Source of the DNA: Chitinophaga sp. E66
GTDB taxonomy: Bacteria; Bacteroidota; Bacteroidia; Chitinophagales; Chitinophagaceae
Assembly: GCA_019285755.1 (NCBI GenBank)
Contig: CP079103.1
Span: forward strand, 310,001-374,000
Reading direction: 5' to 3'
Length of the DNA: 64,000 bases
In this document: positions 11,437 through 20,958 of the stretch, piece by piece
How positions within the stretch are numbered: the first letter of the stretch is position 1
How the letters are laid out: each line of letters opens with the position of its first letter
The notes under the pieces: model-generated
Database searches by the model: none
Seen by the model: only the letters and a program-made list of their open reading frames with translations
What the model was told of the DNA's origin: nothing
Made by a program: the position numbers and the translations under genes

Positions 11437-12834
11437 ATGAAGAAATTCTTAACAATATCCTGGTCACAGGCGCTGCCTTCACGGCGCTGGCCGGTCCCGG
11501 TCAACCGGGCCAGCTGACAGTGAACATTCGGCATCAGGCTTCCAACACATCCGTAGTGGCTATTCATTACAGGGCAAAAGCCGACAGTGTAGCCAGGAGG
11601 GAATTATTGCAGGTCTATCCGGGGAAGTCAAATGAAACCGTTGTAAGGCCGCTTTCCGGAAGCAGCCAGATTATATTTGTTGGGGACGAAGCTTATCTGG
11701 TTTCCCATGGAGAATCCTCGATATCGATGTGAACCTGGAAAACTATTCTCAAAAGGTTCCCGTTACCTTGCCCCGGCAGGGCAATTAAAGCAGTATTCCG
11801 CCAAAGCCCTGCTTCCCGCCTGATAGATTCCTTATATGCCAGAATCGATACGCTGGGCAGCCGGCAGGAACTGGATGCCAGAATGGCGTCTAATCATACG
11901 AAAATCATGCACGCAATAAACGCCGCTAATGTATCGGCGGATGACCAGTCTTTGCTGTATACTTATGAAAGCGTCCGGGGATTAATGATTCGGCAGAACT
12001 ATTTGTCAACCCATAAAGCGGAAAAGGAATCTGCGGGTATCGGAGAATGGTTTTCGAAAGGGTTCGATATTTCGGATCCGAACTTCTCGAAGATCAGCAG
12101 CAATGAACTGTACATGTCTATAATCAATGGTTGGTGGATAGGAAGGAAACTGAAGGATCCTGATCTCGAGGAGGAATTTAAAGTACTGGACCTGCTACGG
12201 CTGGCGAAATCGGAAAGCCTCAAACAGGAGTTCTCCAAGAACTGGGTTCACTGGGAAATCCGCTCACGCCAATTTTCTCCGGCGCTGAAAGCAATGTATG
12301 GAACCATCATGAGCACGCTCCAGCCATGCGCCCAACGAAACTTTATCGATTCCGTCTACAAGCGCTACGCGAAGATGGATAAGGGGATGCCCGCTTCGGA
12401 GATCGTGGCCCGTAATGAAGATGGGAAGACCGTAAGACTGTCTGATTATAGGGGAAAATGGTGGTGATCGACCTCTGGGCAACCTGGTGTTCCGGCTGCA
12501 TCGCCAACCTGCCGAAATTCCATGAAATAGCAAAACAATACGAAGGGAAGGAAGATATCGTTTTCCTGACCATCAGCTATGAGTTAGACGGCTATGAGAA
12601 ACTCTGGAAGGAGATTGCGACCGAAAAGAAAGTTAACGGGCCTAACAGCCTGATCCTTTACCGAAGGGAAGACAGCAAAGACTTCCAGAAATTCATGGAG
12701 GGGTATAGCATCACCGGTGTTCCCCGCTATATAGCCATCGACAAAAAGGCAATTTCCTCAATAACTCTATGGGTGCATATGTAGATAAAGACATGGAGCG
12801 GATGATCGAGGATTACTATAACGATCAACAATAA
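11437..12834 (+). CDS. TlpA-like thioredoxin-fold lipoprotein/periplasmic protein
   Basis: The start at 11437 reads MKKFLTIS. After restoring one C near 11460 it continues LVTGAAFTALAGPGQPGQLT, a signal peptide. A long helical middle region (LIDSLYARIDTLGSRQELDA) precedes a C-terminal AhpC/TSA-thioredoxin domain with PASEIVARNEDGKTVRLSDY and the redox motif WCSGC in IDLWATWCSGCIANLPKF (about 12460-12530). The cis-Pro loop is visible as YSITGVPRYIAID. Frame changes lie near 11460, 11725, 11780, 12462 and 12750. The merged length of about 466 residues fits Bacteroidota TlpA homologues, which act as periplasmic disulfide reductases. The M1 peptidase gene starts 6 bases after the stop. Confidence 0.82.
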
Positions 12835-12840
12835 TTTACT

Positions 12841-15385
12841 GTGGTCAATCTGAATATTACAACCGCCCTGATGGTGGCGGCCGGCTTGTCGTGTGCCTGT
12901 GCGACGGCGCAGCAGGTAAAAACGGGTTACGATCCCGTGGCTGCCTTTGCTCCGTTGCCGCATCCGCCCGGCACCCCGCAGCGTACTGCGGCAGGTATGC
13001 CCGGGCCTAAATACTGGCAGAATAAGGCCGATTATAAAGTGGCCGTGTCTATTGATACCGTCTCAAGGGGAAGTGAAAGGCCGCCTGATACTTACTTACA
13101 CCAATAACAGCCCGGATTCATTGTCTTACCTCTGGTTTACAAATATCCAGAACCGCTATAGGAAAGACTCCCGGGAGGCGATCATGACGCAGCCGAAATT
13201 CAGCCGGTTTGGTATTGTTGAGAATACTGAAGGGCTGGTTATTGAGGAACTTAGCATCAATAAAACAGCCGCCACCTGGTTGAAGCACGATAACTACTTC
13301 CGTGTTAACCTGGATAAGGCGCTGATGCCTGGTAAACAGGTGCAGGTGGAATTAACGTATCGCCAGACGTTGCCCATTAACGGATCGGATTATATGGGTA
13401 TTTTAAAAACGCCAAATGGTCAGGTCTTCCAGTATACGGCCATTTTCCCGCGGGTGTGTGTGTATGATGACCTGAACGGATGGAGTGCCTGGCACACGCA
13501 ATATTATGTAGAGTGCGGCAGCATGGACATGCATTTCACCGCGCCGGCGAACATGCTCGTAAATGGAACGGGCGCCTTGATGAATCCGGAAGAAGTATTG
13601 CGCCCCTCCGTCCTTAAACGCTATCGCGATGCCGTAAAAAGCGACTCCATCATAAAGATCCGCAATGCAGGCGAGCCTTTTGCACGTGAAGGCGCCAACA
13701 CGCTTACCTGGCATTTTTTCGAACCTCGCGCCGGCGACGGTATCTGGGCAGCTTCAGCGGCTTATAAATGGGAGGATGCGCGTTCGCCTGAAATCAGGAA
13801 GAACCGTCCCGGCCATGACGCTTTATCCTCCCGGCAGCCAGTCAGATTGGGATACGATTGGCCGCAGCATGCCGGTAATGCTCAAAGCATATGATGAAAA
13901 ATGGACCGATTTTCCCTATACCTCTATGGTTAACATGGCAGGCTCCCTCAGCGGGATCTCTTCTCCGGGTGTTTCCATCGTCCGTTACCTTCAGAATAGC
14001 CCCGATTTTACCACGGAGAAGGTGACCAATCACGAAGTCGGGCATGCCTGGTTTAATCATTCCATTGCGGCGGATAGCAGAACGGCATGGATGTGCGAAG
14101 GTCTTAACACCTTTATCAATTACGTGAACGCGGAGAAGGTTGGGCTCCCGGAGCCCTACGAGCATTACACTTCTATGCAATGGCTGGCCAACAAGATGAA
14201 ACATGTGCCCATGAGCACTTCTTTCGGCAGTATCCCTATGAACGATCTGGGGCGCCTGGCCTACCTGAAGCCGGCGCTCGCCCTGCTGGCCCTCCGTAAC
14301 GTCGTAATGGGACCTGAACGTTTCGATGACGCTTTCCGGAGGTATATGTATGCATGGACATTCAGACACCCATCGCCCACAGAATTCTTCCGGGCGATGA
14401 ACGACGCCGCGGGCGAAGATATGTCATGGTTCTGGAGAGCCTGGTTCCTTACAGACGCAAGGCTGGATCAGGGGTGGAAAAGGTGGAGTATGCCGGGCAG
14501 AAACCAGCAAACGGCATATTGATCACCATCCGTAACCATCAGATGATGCCTATGCCCGTCCAGATACAGGTTTGGGAAGTAAACGGAACCAGCCATTGGG
14601 TAGATCTGCCCGCACAGGTATGGGAGAAAACCGATGTGCATCAGCTCAAGGTGGCGACCACAACACCTGTATTGACTGTAACTATTGACCCGATGCAACG
14701 GCTGGCCGATGAAGACCGGGCCAATAACGTCTGGACCGGCAGCGGCGTCAAAGTAAACCCGGTGAAGCTGTCGGCCAACGAGGTGATCGACCGGTACCTG
14801 GAGGCCATTGGCGGGAGAAAGCAAGCCGAAAAGCTGCAAAAGCTCCATCTCGAATACCGGAACGCGGTAGACAGCAATTTTGTAGTACGGCAGGACTATG
14901 CCTCCGGGTACGAATACGGCTGGACTTCCGCCATAGAGAACGCCAAAGCCGTTGTTTCACTTAAAAGTGTGCAGCAGCGTGACAAGCTGGCGTATACAAA
15001 TATCAGCCTTCCGGTAAACCTGCAAATGGCCGAGCGCGAAGGGATACGGTTTTCAGCGCATCTGATTCCTGAACTGTACCTGGAAGAAATGGGCGCTACG
15101 ATTACACTATCGGATTCCCTGCACCTGGTTCATGGTATGGAGACCCATCTTATACTGCTGACTTCGCCGCGTACCGGGAATACATGGAAATTATACTATG
15201 ACAAAGAAACTGGTCTGAAAGTCAGGGAAGAATACGTAGGGCGCAATAAAGAAATCCTGTATGTGCAAAAAGTGCTGGGAGATTACCAAACCGTAAATGG
15301 CATCAAAATCCCTGGCGTCCTGATCTTAAATGAAGATGGAACACGATTCGAAACATTCAAGCTGAAACATTTCTCTACAACATAA
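12841..15385 (+). CDS. M1-family zinc metallopeptidase with C-terminal LolA-like extension
   Basis: A secreted zinc peptidase. The GTG start at 12841 gives a signal peptide ending near ATAQQ. The M1 N-terminal beta domain covers about 13030-13800. The zinc site is NHEVGHAWFNH, with the third ligand in the Glu of WMCEGLNTF, 18 residues beyond the second His (about 14029-14115). The usual GAMEN/GGMEY exopeptidase loop is not seen; the equivalent place reads MAGSLSGISSPG. After the catalytic part comes an extra domain beginning SANEVIDRYLEAIGGRKQAE (about 14775) and running to the end. It resembles the lipoprotein-sorting LolA-type domain appended to some Bacteroidota peptidases. Frame changes lie near 13065 (one G too many), 13805-13845 and 14480. 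The merged length is about 848 residues. It is tightly coupled to the TlpA genes on both sides. Confidence 0.83.
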
Positions 15386-15397
15386 AAAAATACCCGC

Positions 15398-16519
15398 ATG
15401 AAGAAAATACTCACAGGCCTCGCGCTACTCTCCGGCATGACCGCAGCAGCACAGGATAAACTCGAATTTACCGCCGAAGTGGGCGGGGTTCCCGATGGGA
15501 CAGTTGTTCGGATTATGCGTCCCCTTGGCAACAGCGCTACCGATTCCGCGTATTCGAAAGACGGCAAGTTCAAAGCTACGATCGATATGAGCGAGGGTGG
15601 ATCTACTTACATCATTCAATTCGGCGACGCCCTGGACCAGAATCATGGGTTGTTCATGTACCTGGATAAAGGGAAGTTGAATATCAAGAGCGAAAGCATC
15701 GTCATGAAGAATGCGCAGGTGACAGGCAGCAGTTTCGTTGACGATTGGAAAACCATCGAAAGGGAGTTGCTGGATAAAACCCTCAGCACCGAAAAACTCA
15801 ACAAACTGGAAGAGCAATATGCGGAAGCCATGCAGTTGGGGGATAAAGAATCAATGGCCCAGTTTGCAGAGCAGCAAATAGTTGAAAAGGAAGCGTTATC
15901 GAAGATCGCGCATGAATGGCTCGTGCGTAACCCGGATCTGCCTGCGGCTTCATACGTCGTAAATGCTTTCATGAGCACCAACAACCGTATTAAGTGGAAG
16001 GCGCTGATGGATGAAATGGGGCCTAAGTTGAAGGGCACTTTCACCATCAAATACATGAACTCGCTCATGACGCGTGATAGTAATGAATGGCTTACGCGCA
16101 TTGGTCAGAAACTACCGGAAATCTCCCTGAAAGACAAAAACGGGAAAACCGTGAACCTGTCGGATCTGCAGGGGAAAGTGGTACTGATCGATTTCTGGGC
16201 CAGCTGGTGCAAGCCCTGCCGTGCACAGGCGCCCCGTCTCGCAAAGCTGTACGAAAAGTATAAAGATCAGGGCTTTGAGATCCTTGGCGTCTCTATCGAC
16301 GATGATCAGAATAAATGGAAGCAGGCTATCAGCGAAGATAAAATGACCTGGATGCAGCTGATCGGGGAAAAAGGGAAGCAAAGCAAGGTGATGGCGGATT
16401 ATAAAATTACAGGCGTTCCGCGGACCCTGTTGGTGTCTTCGAAAGGATTGTTGGTTCAAAACAATCCCGCACCGGAGAAACTGGAAGAGCTGGTTGAATT
16501 CCTGCTGGATCAGAAATAG
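15398..16519 (+). CDS. TlpA-family thioredoxin with DUF4369 domain
   Basis: One of the few unbroken genes here (373 residues). It has a signal peptide (MKKILTGLALLSGMTAAAQ), an N-terminal DUF4369 domain (residues about 22-130), a helical linker, and a C-terminal AhpC/TSA-thioredoxin domain. That domain contains IGQKLPEISLKDKNGKTVNL, the active site ASWCKPCRAQAPRL (CxxC, about residues 268-271) and the cis-Pro loop YKITGVPRTLLV. The family carries out periplasmic disulfide reduction. It starts 12 bases after the M1 peptidase gene and is followed by a strong terminator, so it closes the sigma/FecR/SusCD operon. Its integrity beside a broken paralogue supports read error rather than pseudogene decay for the neighbours. 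Confidence 0.92.
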   Translation: MKKILTGLALLSGMTAAAQDKLEFTAEVGGVPDGTVVRIMRPLGNSATDSAYSKDGKFKATIDMSEGGSTYIIQFGDALDQNHGLFMYLDKGKLNIKSESIVMKNAQVTGSSFVDDWKTIERELLDKTLSTEKLNKLEEQYAEAMQLGDKESMAQFAEQQIVEKEALSKIAHEWLVRNPDLPAASYVVNAFMSTNNRIKWKALMDEMGPKLKGTFTIKYMNSLMTRDSNEWLTRIGQKLPEISLKDKNGKTVNLSDLQGKVVLIDFWASWCKPCRAQAPRLAKLYEKYKDQGFEILGVSIDDDQNKWKQAISEDKMTWMQLIGEKGKQSKVMADYKITGVPRTLLVSSKGLLVQNNPAPEKLEELVEFLLDQK

Positions 16520-16541
16520 TTTTTGTGTCTCCCAATAAGCG

Positions 16542-16568
16542 CCCCGCCGGTTTTTGCCGGCGGGGTTT
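16542..16568. terminator. Bidirectional intrinsic terminator
   Basis: A perfect 9-base stem CCCCGCCGG / CCGGCGGGG with a 6-base loop, followed by a short T-rich tract on the + strand. It lies between the converging TlpA gene and the minus-strand esterase and probably serves both. Confidence 0.75.
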
Positions 16569-16569
16569 A

Positions 16570-17753
16570 TTATTTCTTGAAGTGCTGGTTCGCAAATATA
16601 ATGAACTGCCGCCAGTCATACTCCGTCATATCATGCTCCCCGGTACGGTTGTGGTATCCCAGGATGCCGGTTGTAATGGGAGTGTCCGGAGAAGGAGGCG
16701 CTTCCGGCAGCGATGACTTTTCCTTGTACAAGGCAAATACCTTCTCCGCGTTCTTCAATGCCAGGAAGGTGCCTGTGGGGTCTGCCCAGAGATCTTTGGT
16801 GGCGTTGGTAGCGTAAACCGGCCGTGGCGCAATAAGCGCGATCAGCATGTGTTGGTCTACCGGGAGGTCGTTCTCTTTGTCGTTATAGTTCTTGTAGTTA
16901 TTGGAAAACCAATGGGGAAAGACGGTATTGATCCGGCTGATGCGCTCTCCGAATTCCCGGCGCGCCAGGGCGGCTCCTGTGTTGCCGGAGCAATTGGTGA
17001 CGCAGAGGGCGAAGCGCTCGTCCTGCGCGGAGGCCCATAGCGATGTTTTTCCCCTCTGGAATGACCCACCAGCGCAACATGTTTCGCATCCACCAGCGGC
17101 TCCTTTTCAAAATAATCCATCACCCGCGAAGCCCCCAGCCCAGGCGCCGATGGCTTTCATGCCGTTCCCCTGTTGCAGCTGCTCCGGGTACAACTGCAAG
17201 ACGCCTTCCGTATACTTTACTTTATCATCCGGCGCCAGGTCGCTCACATGGAAGGCTGCTACCGCATAGCCACTGTCGATCACCATTTCCGCGGGCCAGA
17301 ATGGGCTCTTTTCATTTCGCTCAGGGTCGGTATTGCGTTTAGGCCTGTTGTTGATGAGCAGGAATGCCGGCGCAGGCTTGCCCGCACGCTTCGGTACGAA
17401 CATTGTCAGCCCGATGGATACTGATTTGCCGCCCCGGTACACGAGAATGTCCGTCTCTTTTAGTATCGCCTTGCCGCCCATGGCCGCAGCGTCTTCCCTA
17501 ACCGTTACGAAGCGGATGGAATCGAAGGATTTGGGCATCTGGCCGTAGATGCTGTTCTCGAATAACCGGAGCACTTCCGGGCGGCGGGTCTGCTCCCAGT
17601 CTTTGCTTTCTTCACCGGCCGGTAGTTTACGGTAATCAGCGGGTCGGGTAACTTGTATGCGGGAACGAGCGTTTCGTTGTAATTCTGTCCGAGCGCCATC
17701 ATGCTGCAACCGAGGGCCGCCACGATAAGGATAGATTTCTTAGTGGAATACAT
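16570..17753 (-). CDS. CE15-like (glucuronoyl esterase-type) alpha/beta hydrolase
   Basis: An exported carbohydrate esterase. It reads from MYSTKKSILIVAALGCSMMA at 17753, a signal peptide. The motif pattern matches bacterial family-15 carbohydrate esterases: VALVGHSRG with the nucleophile Ser (about 17090-17060), FALCVTNCSGNTGAALARR, FPHWFSNNYKNYN, DQHMLIALIAPRPVYATNAT, and the C-terminal His in RTGEHDMTEYDW. Known members split ester bonds between 4-O-methyl-glucuronate and lignin, or related uronate esters. Frame changes lie near 17650, 17130 and 17060. The merged length of about 394 residues is normal. It is a single gene with no glycanase directly beside it. The exact ester target cannot be read from the sequence. 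Confidence 0.8.
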
Positions 17754-17807
17754 GGAAAAAGATACGGCATTTTTTAAGACATTTGCACCCAACCGAACCC
17801 GAAAAGC

Positions 17808-18251
17808 ATGCATATCCGTCTCTACGCCCTCCTGGCGGTCCTGTTTGTTTGTCTCCGTGCCACTGCGCAGGAGAAACCCGTTAACTCCCTCTATACCGGG
17901 GAAATAGACGGAAAGATTCCCGTAACCATGTTCCTCCAGGCCACCCTCGACCCTTGCAACGGCGAATACCGATACCAGGGCATATACACTTACCATAAAC
18001 AACTCAACCGCGAGAAGTGGCTATGGCTGGCCATCGACTACAACGACAAAAACAATACATCATGGTAGAAACCGGCGTCTCCGGCGTGCTGATCCTCCAG
18101 CGCAGCGAAGACGGCTTTACCGGCACTGGATCTCACCCGATGGCAAACCCTCCGCAAAGTAATCCTCCGCAAATCCGACATCCCTGCCGGCAAAGAGGAA
18201 TTCTTCCTCGATGCGCTCGACCATACGAATTGGCGGTATAACGACTGCTGA
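17808..18251 (+). CDS. Small exported protein of unknown function
   Basis: The start at 17808 gives a clear signal peptide (MHIRLYALLAVLFVCLRATA) and a mature protein of about 125 residues. After frame repair near 18050 and 18130 it reads on through VSGVLILQRSEDGFTGTWIS and DIPAGKEEFFLDALDH to the stop at 18249. No family is recognised. The composition (YTGEIDGKIPVTMFLQ, CNGEYRYQGIYTY) suggests a small beta-rich periplasmic domain. It runs toward, and directly abuts, a minus-strand membrane gene. Confidence 0.55.
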
Positions 18252-18533
18252 TCAGTTCATTACCCTTAACAGGTAAACCAGGTGGCCAATCAACAACACT
18301 GCAGCTACTGCCAGGAGTATCGTGTTCTCGCGGGTAAGCTTAACCAGCAACACAATACAGAAGACGAAATAATAGATACTGCAAATAAATGCGTAGTACA
18401 GGTGGGTCAGATCGTATCCGCCGCCTCCGATGCTATCGGCGGCATTGATGTCGTTTAAGCAAATAATCCCCGCCCATATCAGGGGCAGCAACAATAAAAC
18501 GATTTTAATAATCAGGGGCGGTTTCATTGGCAA
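18252..18533 (-). CDS. Small membrane protein of unknown function
   Basis: An unbroken 93-residue protein with three predicted membrane helices: IIKIVLLLLPLIWAGIICL, LYYAFICSIYYFVFCIVLLV and ILLAVAAVLLIGHLVYLLRV. A glycine-rich loop (ADSIGGGGYDL) lies between helices one and two. No family is recognised and no catalytic residue stands out. It converges with the preceding + strand gene with no gap. The first Met codons are close together (MPMKPP), so the start could be two codons later. Confidence 0.6.
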   Translation of the reverse strand: MPMKPPLIIKIVLLLLPLIWAGIICLNDINAADSIGGGGYDLTHLYYAFICSIYYFVFCIVLLVKLTRENTILLAVAAVLLIGHLVYLLRVMN

Positions 18534-18608
18534 TGAGATGATTTGATTTCAGCGCTCAGCCATGAATATACGGCGCATTCATTTGCTACTTACTATACGC
18601 CGCCAAAT

Positions 18609-18643
18609 AAAGCCGGGCCTTCCTTGACAGAGGGCCCGGCTTT
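18609..18643 (-). terminator. Intrinsic terminator after the DinB gene
   Basis: An 11-base stem AAAGCCGGGCC / GGCCCGGCTTT sits just past the minus-strand DinB stop. The T tract on the minus strand is modest (TTTATTT). Confidence 0.65.
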
Positions 18644-18657
18644 ATGTTTGTGTGCAA

Positions 18658-19176
18658 CTAAGCCTGCGGCTGCATGATATGCTGATGGATCTTCTTCAGC
18701 TGGTTCACATGCCGCAGCGAATGCACCGTTACGAAAGTGAGCCATTCCTTGCCCGTCAGCTCGCCGAGTTGAGGAACGGGGAAGTCCATGAGCAGGAGGT
18801 CGGTGTCGCTGACTTCGGCCAGGCGCAAAACGGCCGCGCGGTTATCCTCTAAAGACCGGATCAGTTGGTCGCGGTCCTGGGGCGTATTGTCCGGGATAAT
18901 AAAGTCTGGCGCCTGGAGTTTGGAGTTAAAGTCGAGGAAGATACCGCGGATGGCAGGGCTTAACGCCTCCGGGTCGCGGTTGGCCGCCTGCGTGGCGCCG
19001 CGGAATAATTCGGAGACGCCCGTCTCCGATTTCAGTAAGTGTTGCCCCACCTGCCCCGGCGTCCAGCTGCCGGAAAAGGGGACCTGGTTCAGTTGTTCCT
19101 GCGTAAAGAGCCGCAGCGCATTGGTCAGCTCGTTGGTGGAGTGCCGGAAATCGGCGATCAGTGTTACGTAAGTCAT
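18658..19176 (-). CDS. DinB-family protein (putative metal-dependent hydrolase/thiol transferase fold)
   Basis: A four-helix-bundle DinB_2 protein of 172 residues, unbroken. The start at 19176 (MTYVTLIADFRHSTNELTNA) is preferred over an upstream in-frame Met, because the upstream extension (GKGSTATFGAIQTTA) is atypical for the family. The conserved histidines expected to bind metal are in WTPGQVGQHLLKSE and in the late HSLRHVNQLKKIHQH motif. The molecular substrate of most members is unknown; some are bacillithiol or mycothiol transferases. It is monocistronic and divergent from the ROK regulator, with a repeat-rich region in between. Confidence 0.85.
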   Translation of the reverse strand: MTYVTLIADFRHSTNELTNALRLFTQEQLNQVPFSGSWTPGQVGQHLLKSETGVSELFRGATQAANRDPEALSPAIRGIFLDFNSKLQAPDFIIPDNTPQDRDQLIRSLEDNRAAVLRLAEVSDTDLLLMDFPVPQLGELTGKEWLTFVTVHSLRHVNQLKKIHQHIMQPQA

Positions 19177-19331
19177 GGCCGTGGTTTGTATTGCCCCAAA
19201 TGTAGCAGTACTCCCTTTACCCAAAACTGTGCATAAACGACAACCTGAAGGGGTATTTGTGACAACCCTGCTCCAGGAGGTTCTCTGAACCTTATACGGT
19301 CAATTATAAAAGACGGATATATCAGGTATAT

Positions 19332-19443
19332 ATGACCTACCTATGTCCTATCCCCTTATTAGGATAGGACATAGATAGGTCATAGATAGGTCATAGATAG
19401 GACATAGATAGGTCATAGATAGGTCACAAGACAATCTTGTGAC
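19332..19443. repeat. Palindrome plus 11-base tandem array AGGWCATAGAT
   Basis: Two 22-base arms (19332-19353 and 19362-19383) match at 21 of 22 positions around an 8-base loop. The right arm runs into five consecutive 11-base units, AGGACATAGAT or AGGTCATAGAT (19366-19420). The array ends in a second perfect hairpin, GTCACAAGA / TCTTGTGAC (19423-19443). The array lies in the divergent space between the DinB and ROK genes (19177-19635). The open frame running through it on the minus strand is simply the repeat translated, and nothing else recognisable is in this space. Confidence 0.9.
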
Positions 19444-19635
19444 TAAGTTGGCAGGGGACCTTCCATTCCAGTTCGGAGAACAATAATTTTCATGATTAGT
19501 GCGAGCGATGCCCGGCAGGAGTAGGGGTTGGCAATCAATCACTTAGAAACACAAGACAAATACTTTCTAAAAAAGTTAGGAAGTAATGCTTTCATTCTAA
19601 TTTAATTATTATCTTGAGCAGGATTCTTTCCCTCC

Positions 19636-20818
19636 ATGAAAAAAGATGAGCAATATAAACGTTTGATACTTAGGAGATTTACTATGCGAATACGTTATCT
19701 GCCACAGAATTGAGCGATCGCATCGGAAAGAGTCTGCCATTGACGATCCGGACGGTCAATCACCTGGTAAAGGAGAAGATCCTGGAGCCGTCGGGGTACG
19801 CTCCCTCCAGCGGAGGACGGCGCCCCATCACGTACACCATAAACAAAAAGGCACTCTATATATTGTCGGTATCGATGGACCAGCTGGTGACGCGAGTTTC
19901 CTGATGGACCTTACCAACAGTCATGTAGGCGGGATCAACCGGCACGAGCTGCCGCTGAAGAACAATCCCCTTGCGCTCAAAACGCTGGCCAGCCTGCTGG
20001 TGGCATCCATCGATCAGGCGGGCATTCACCGCGACCGCATCCTGGGGATCGGTATAGGAATGCCGGGATTCATTGATGGGATGCGCGGGGAAAACTACAG
20101 CTTCCCCATGCAGGATGGCACTGAGCAACAGACGATCGTGGAGTATTTAGCGAACGCCACCGGTCTTCCGGTACATATCGATAACGACTCCAGTCTTATC
20201 GCCCTGGCGGAATACCGCTTCGGCAACGCCAGGAAGGCCGCCAACAGCATGGTCGTGAACATTGGGTGGGGCGTCGGCCTTGGGATGATCCTCAATGGCT
20301 CCCTCTTCAGAGGCAACAACGGGTTTGCCGGCGAGTTCTCCCACATCCCGCTGTTCAATAACAACAAACTCTGCAGCTGCGGAAAGAGCGGCTGCCTCGA
20401 AACGGAGACTTCCCTGCTCGTGCTCATCGATAAAGCCGTAAAGGGCGTCCACGACGGAAAGATCTCGTCCCTCCAGGGCAACTTCCCGACCGGAGAGATC
20501 GAGAAGGATTGTGAGATCATCATGGGCGCGGCGGCGCAGGGAGATAAATTCTGTATCGAACTGATCCGCGAGATCGGATATCATATAGGGCGTGGCGTCG
20601 CCATCCTGATACACCTGCTGAATCCGCGGTCTGTCGTGCTCAGCGGCAGGGGCTCCCTGGCTGGCCGGTTATGGCTCGCGCCCGTGCAGCAGGCGCTCAA
20701 TGAGCACTGCATCCCGCGGCTGGCGACCCACACTGTCGTAGAGGTGTCTGACCTGGGTTACGACGCTGAACTGCTGGGGTCTGCCGCACTTGTCATGGAA
20801 AACTACGCAACACCATAG
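19636..20818 (+). CDS. ROK-family transcriptional regulator (NagC/Mlc-like)
   Basis: A sugar-sensing repressor with an N-terminal winged helix (ATELSDRIGKSLPLTIRTVN, about 19700-19770) and a C-terminal ROK kinase-fold domain. The ROK signature is present: the zinc motif CSCGKSGCLETE (20370-20405) and a preceding GNNGFAGEFSHIPLF segment. GIGIGMPGFIDG and HIDNDSSLIALAEYRFG form the sugar/phosphate site. Frame changes near 19683 (one T short) and 19900 are repairable. The merged length of about 394 residues is normal for regulators rather than for plain ROK kinases, which are near 300. It ends at its own terminator. It is the nearest upstream sugar-type regulator of the SusC-GH2-GH63 cluster, but regulation of that cluster is only inferred. 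Confidence 0.85.
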
Positions 20819-20863
20819 AACCAACCCGCATTTAAAAGGTAAATTGAAATACAGTGAACAAGG

Positions 20864-20895
20864 AAACCGGCCCTTTCTCAGGGTCGGTTTTTTTT
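20864..20895 (+). terminator. Intrinsic terminator after the ROK gene
   Basis: An 11-base stem AAACCGGCCCT / AGGGTCGGTTT with one G-T wobble and a short loop, followed by a run of eight T's. Confidence 0.8.
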
Positions 20896-20958
20896 ATCCT
20901 TACTTTTCATGTTATGGACCGCCTCTGCCGATCTCGTAAATTTTGTTATTTTTCCCCA

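Noticed and set aside
19332..19443. Possible CRISPR array
   Set aside because: The units are 11 bases long and directly adjacent, with no spacers and no cas genes in the window.
19348..19542. Minus-strand open frame of 64 codons across the array
   Set aside because: Its repetitive peptide (LSMTYLCPIYDLSMTYLCPI) is simply the translated DNA repeat, and there is no leader or family match.
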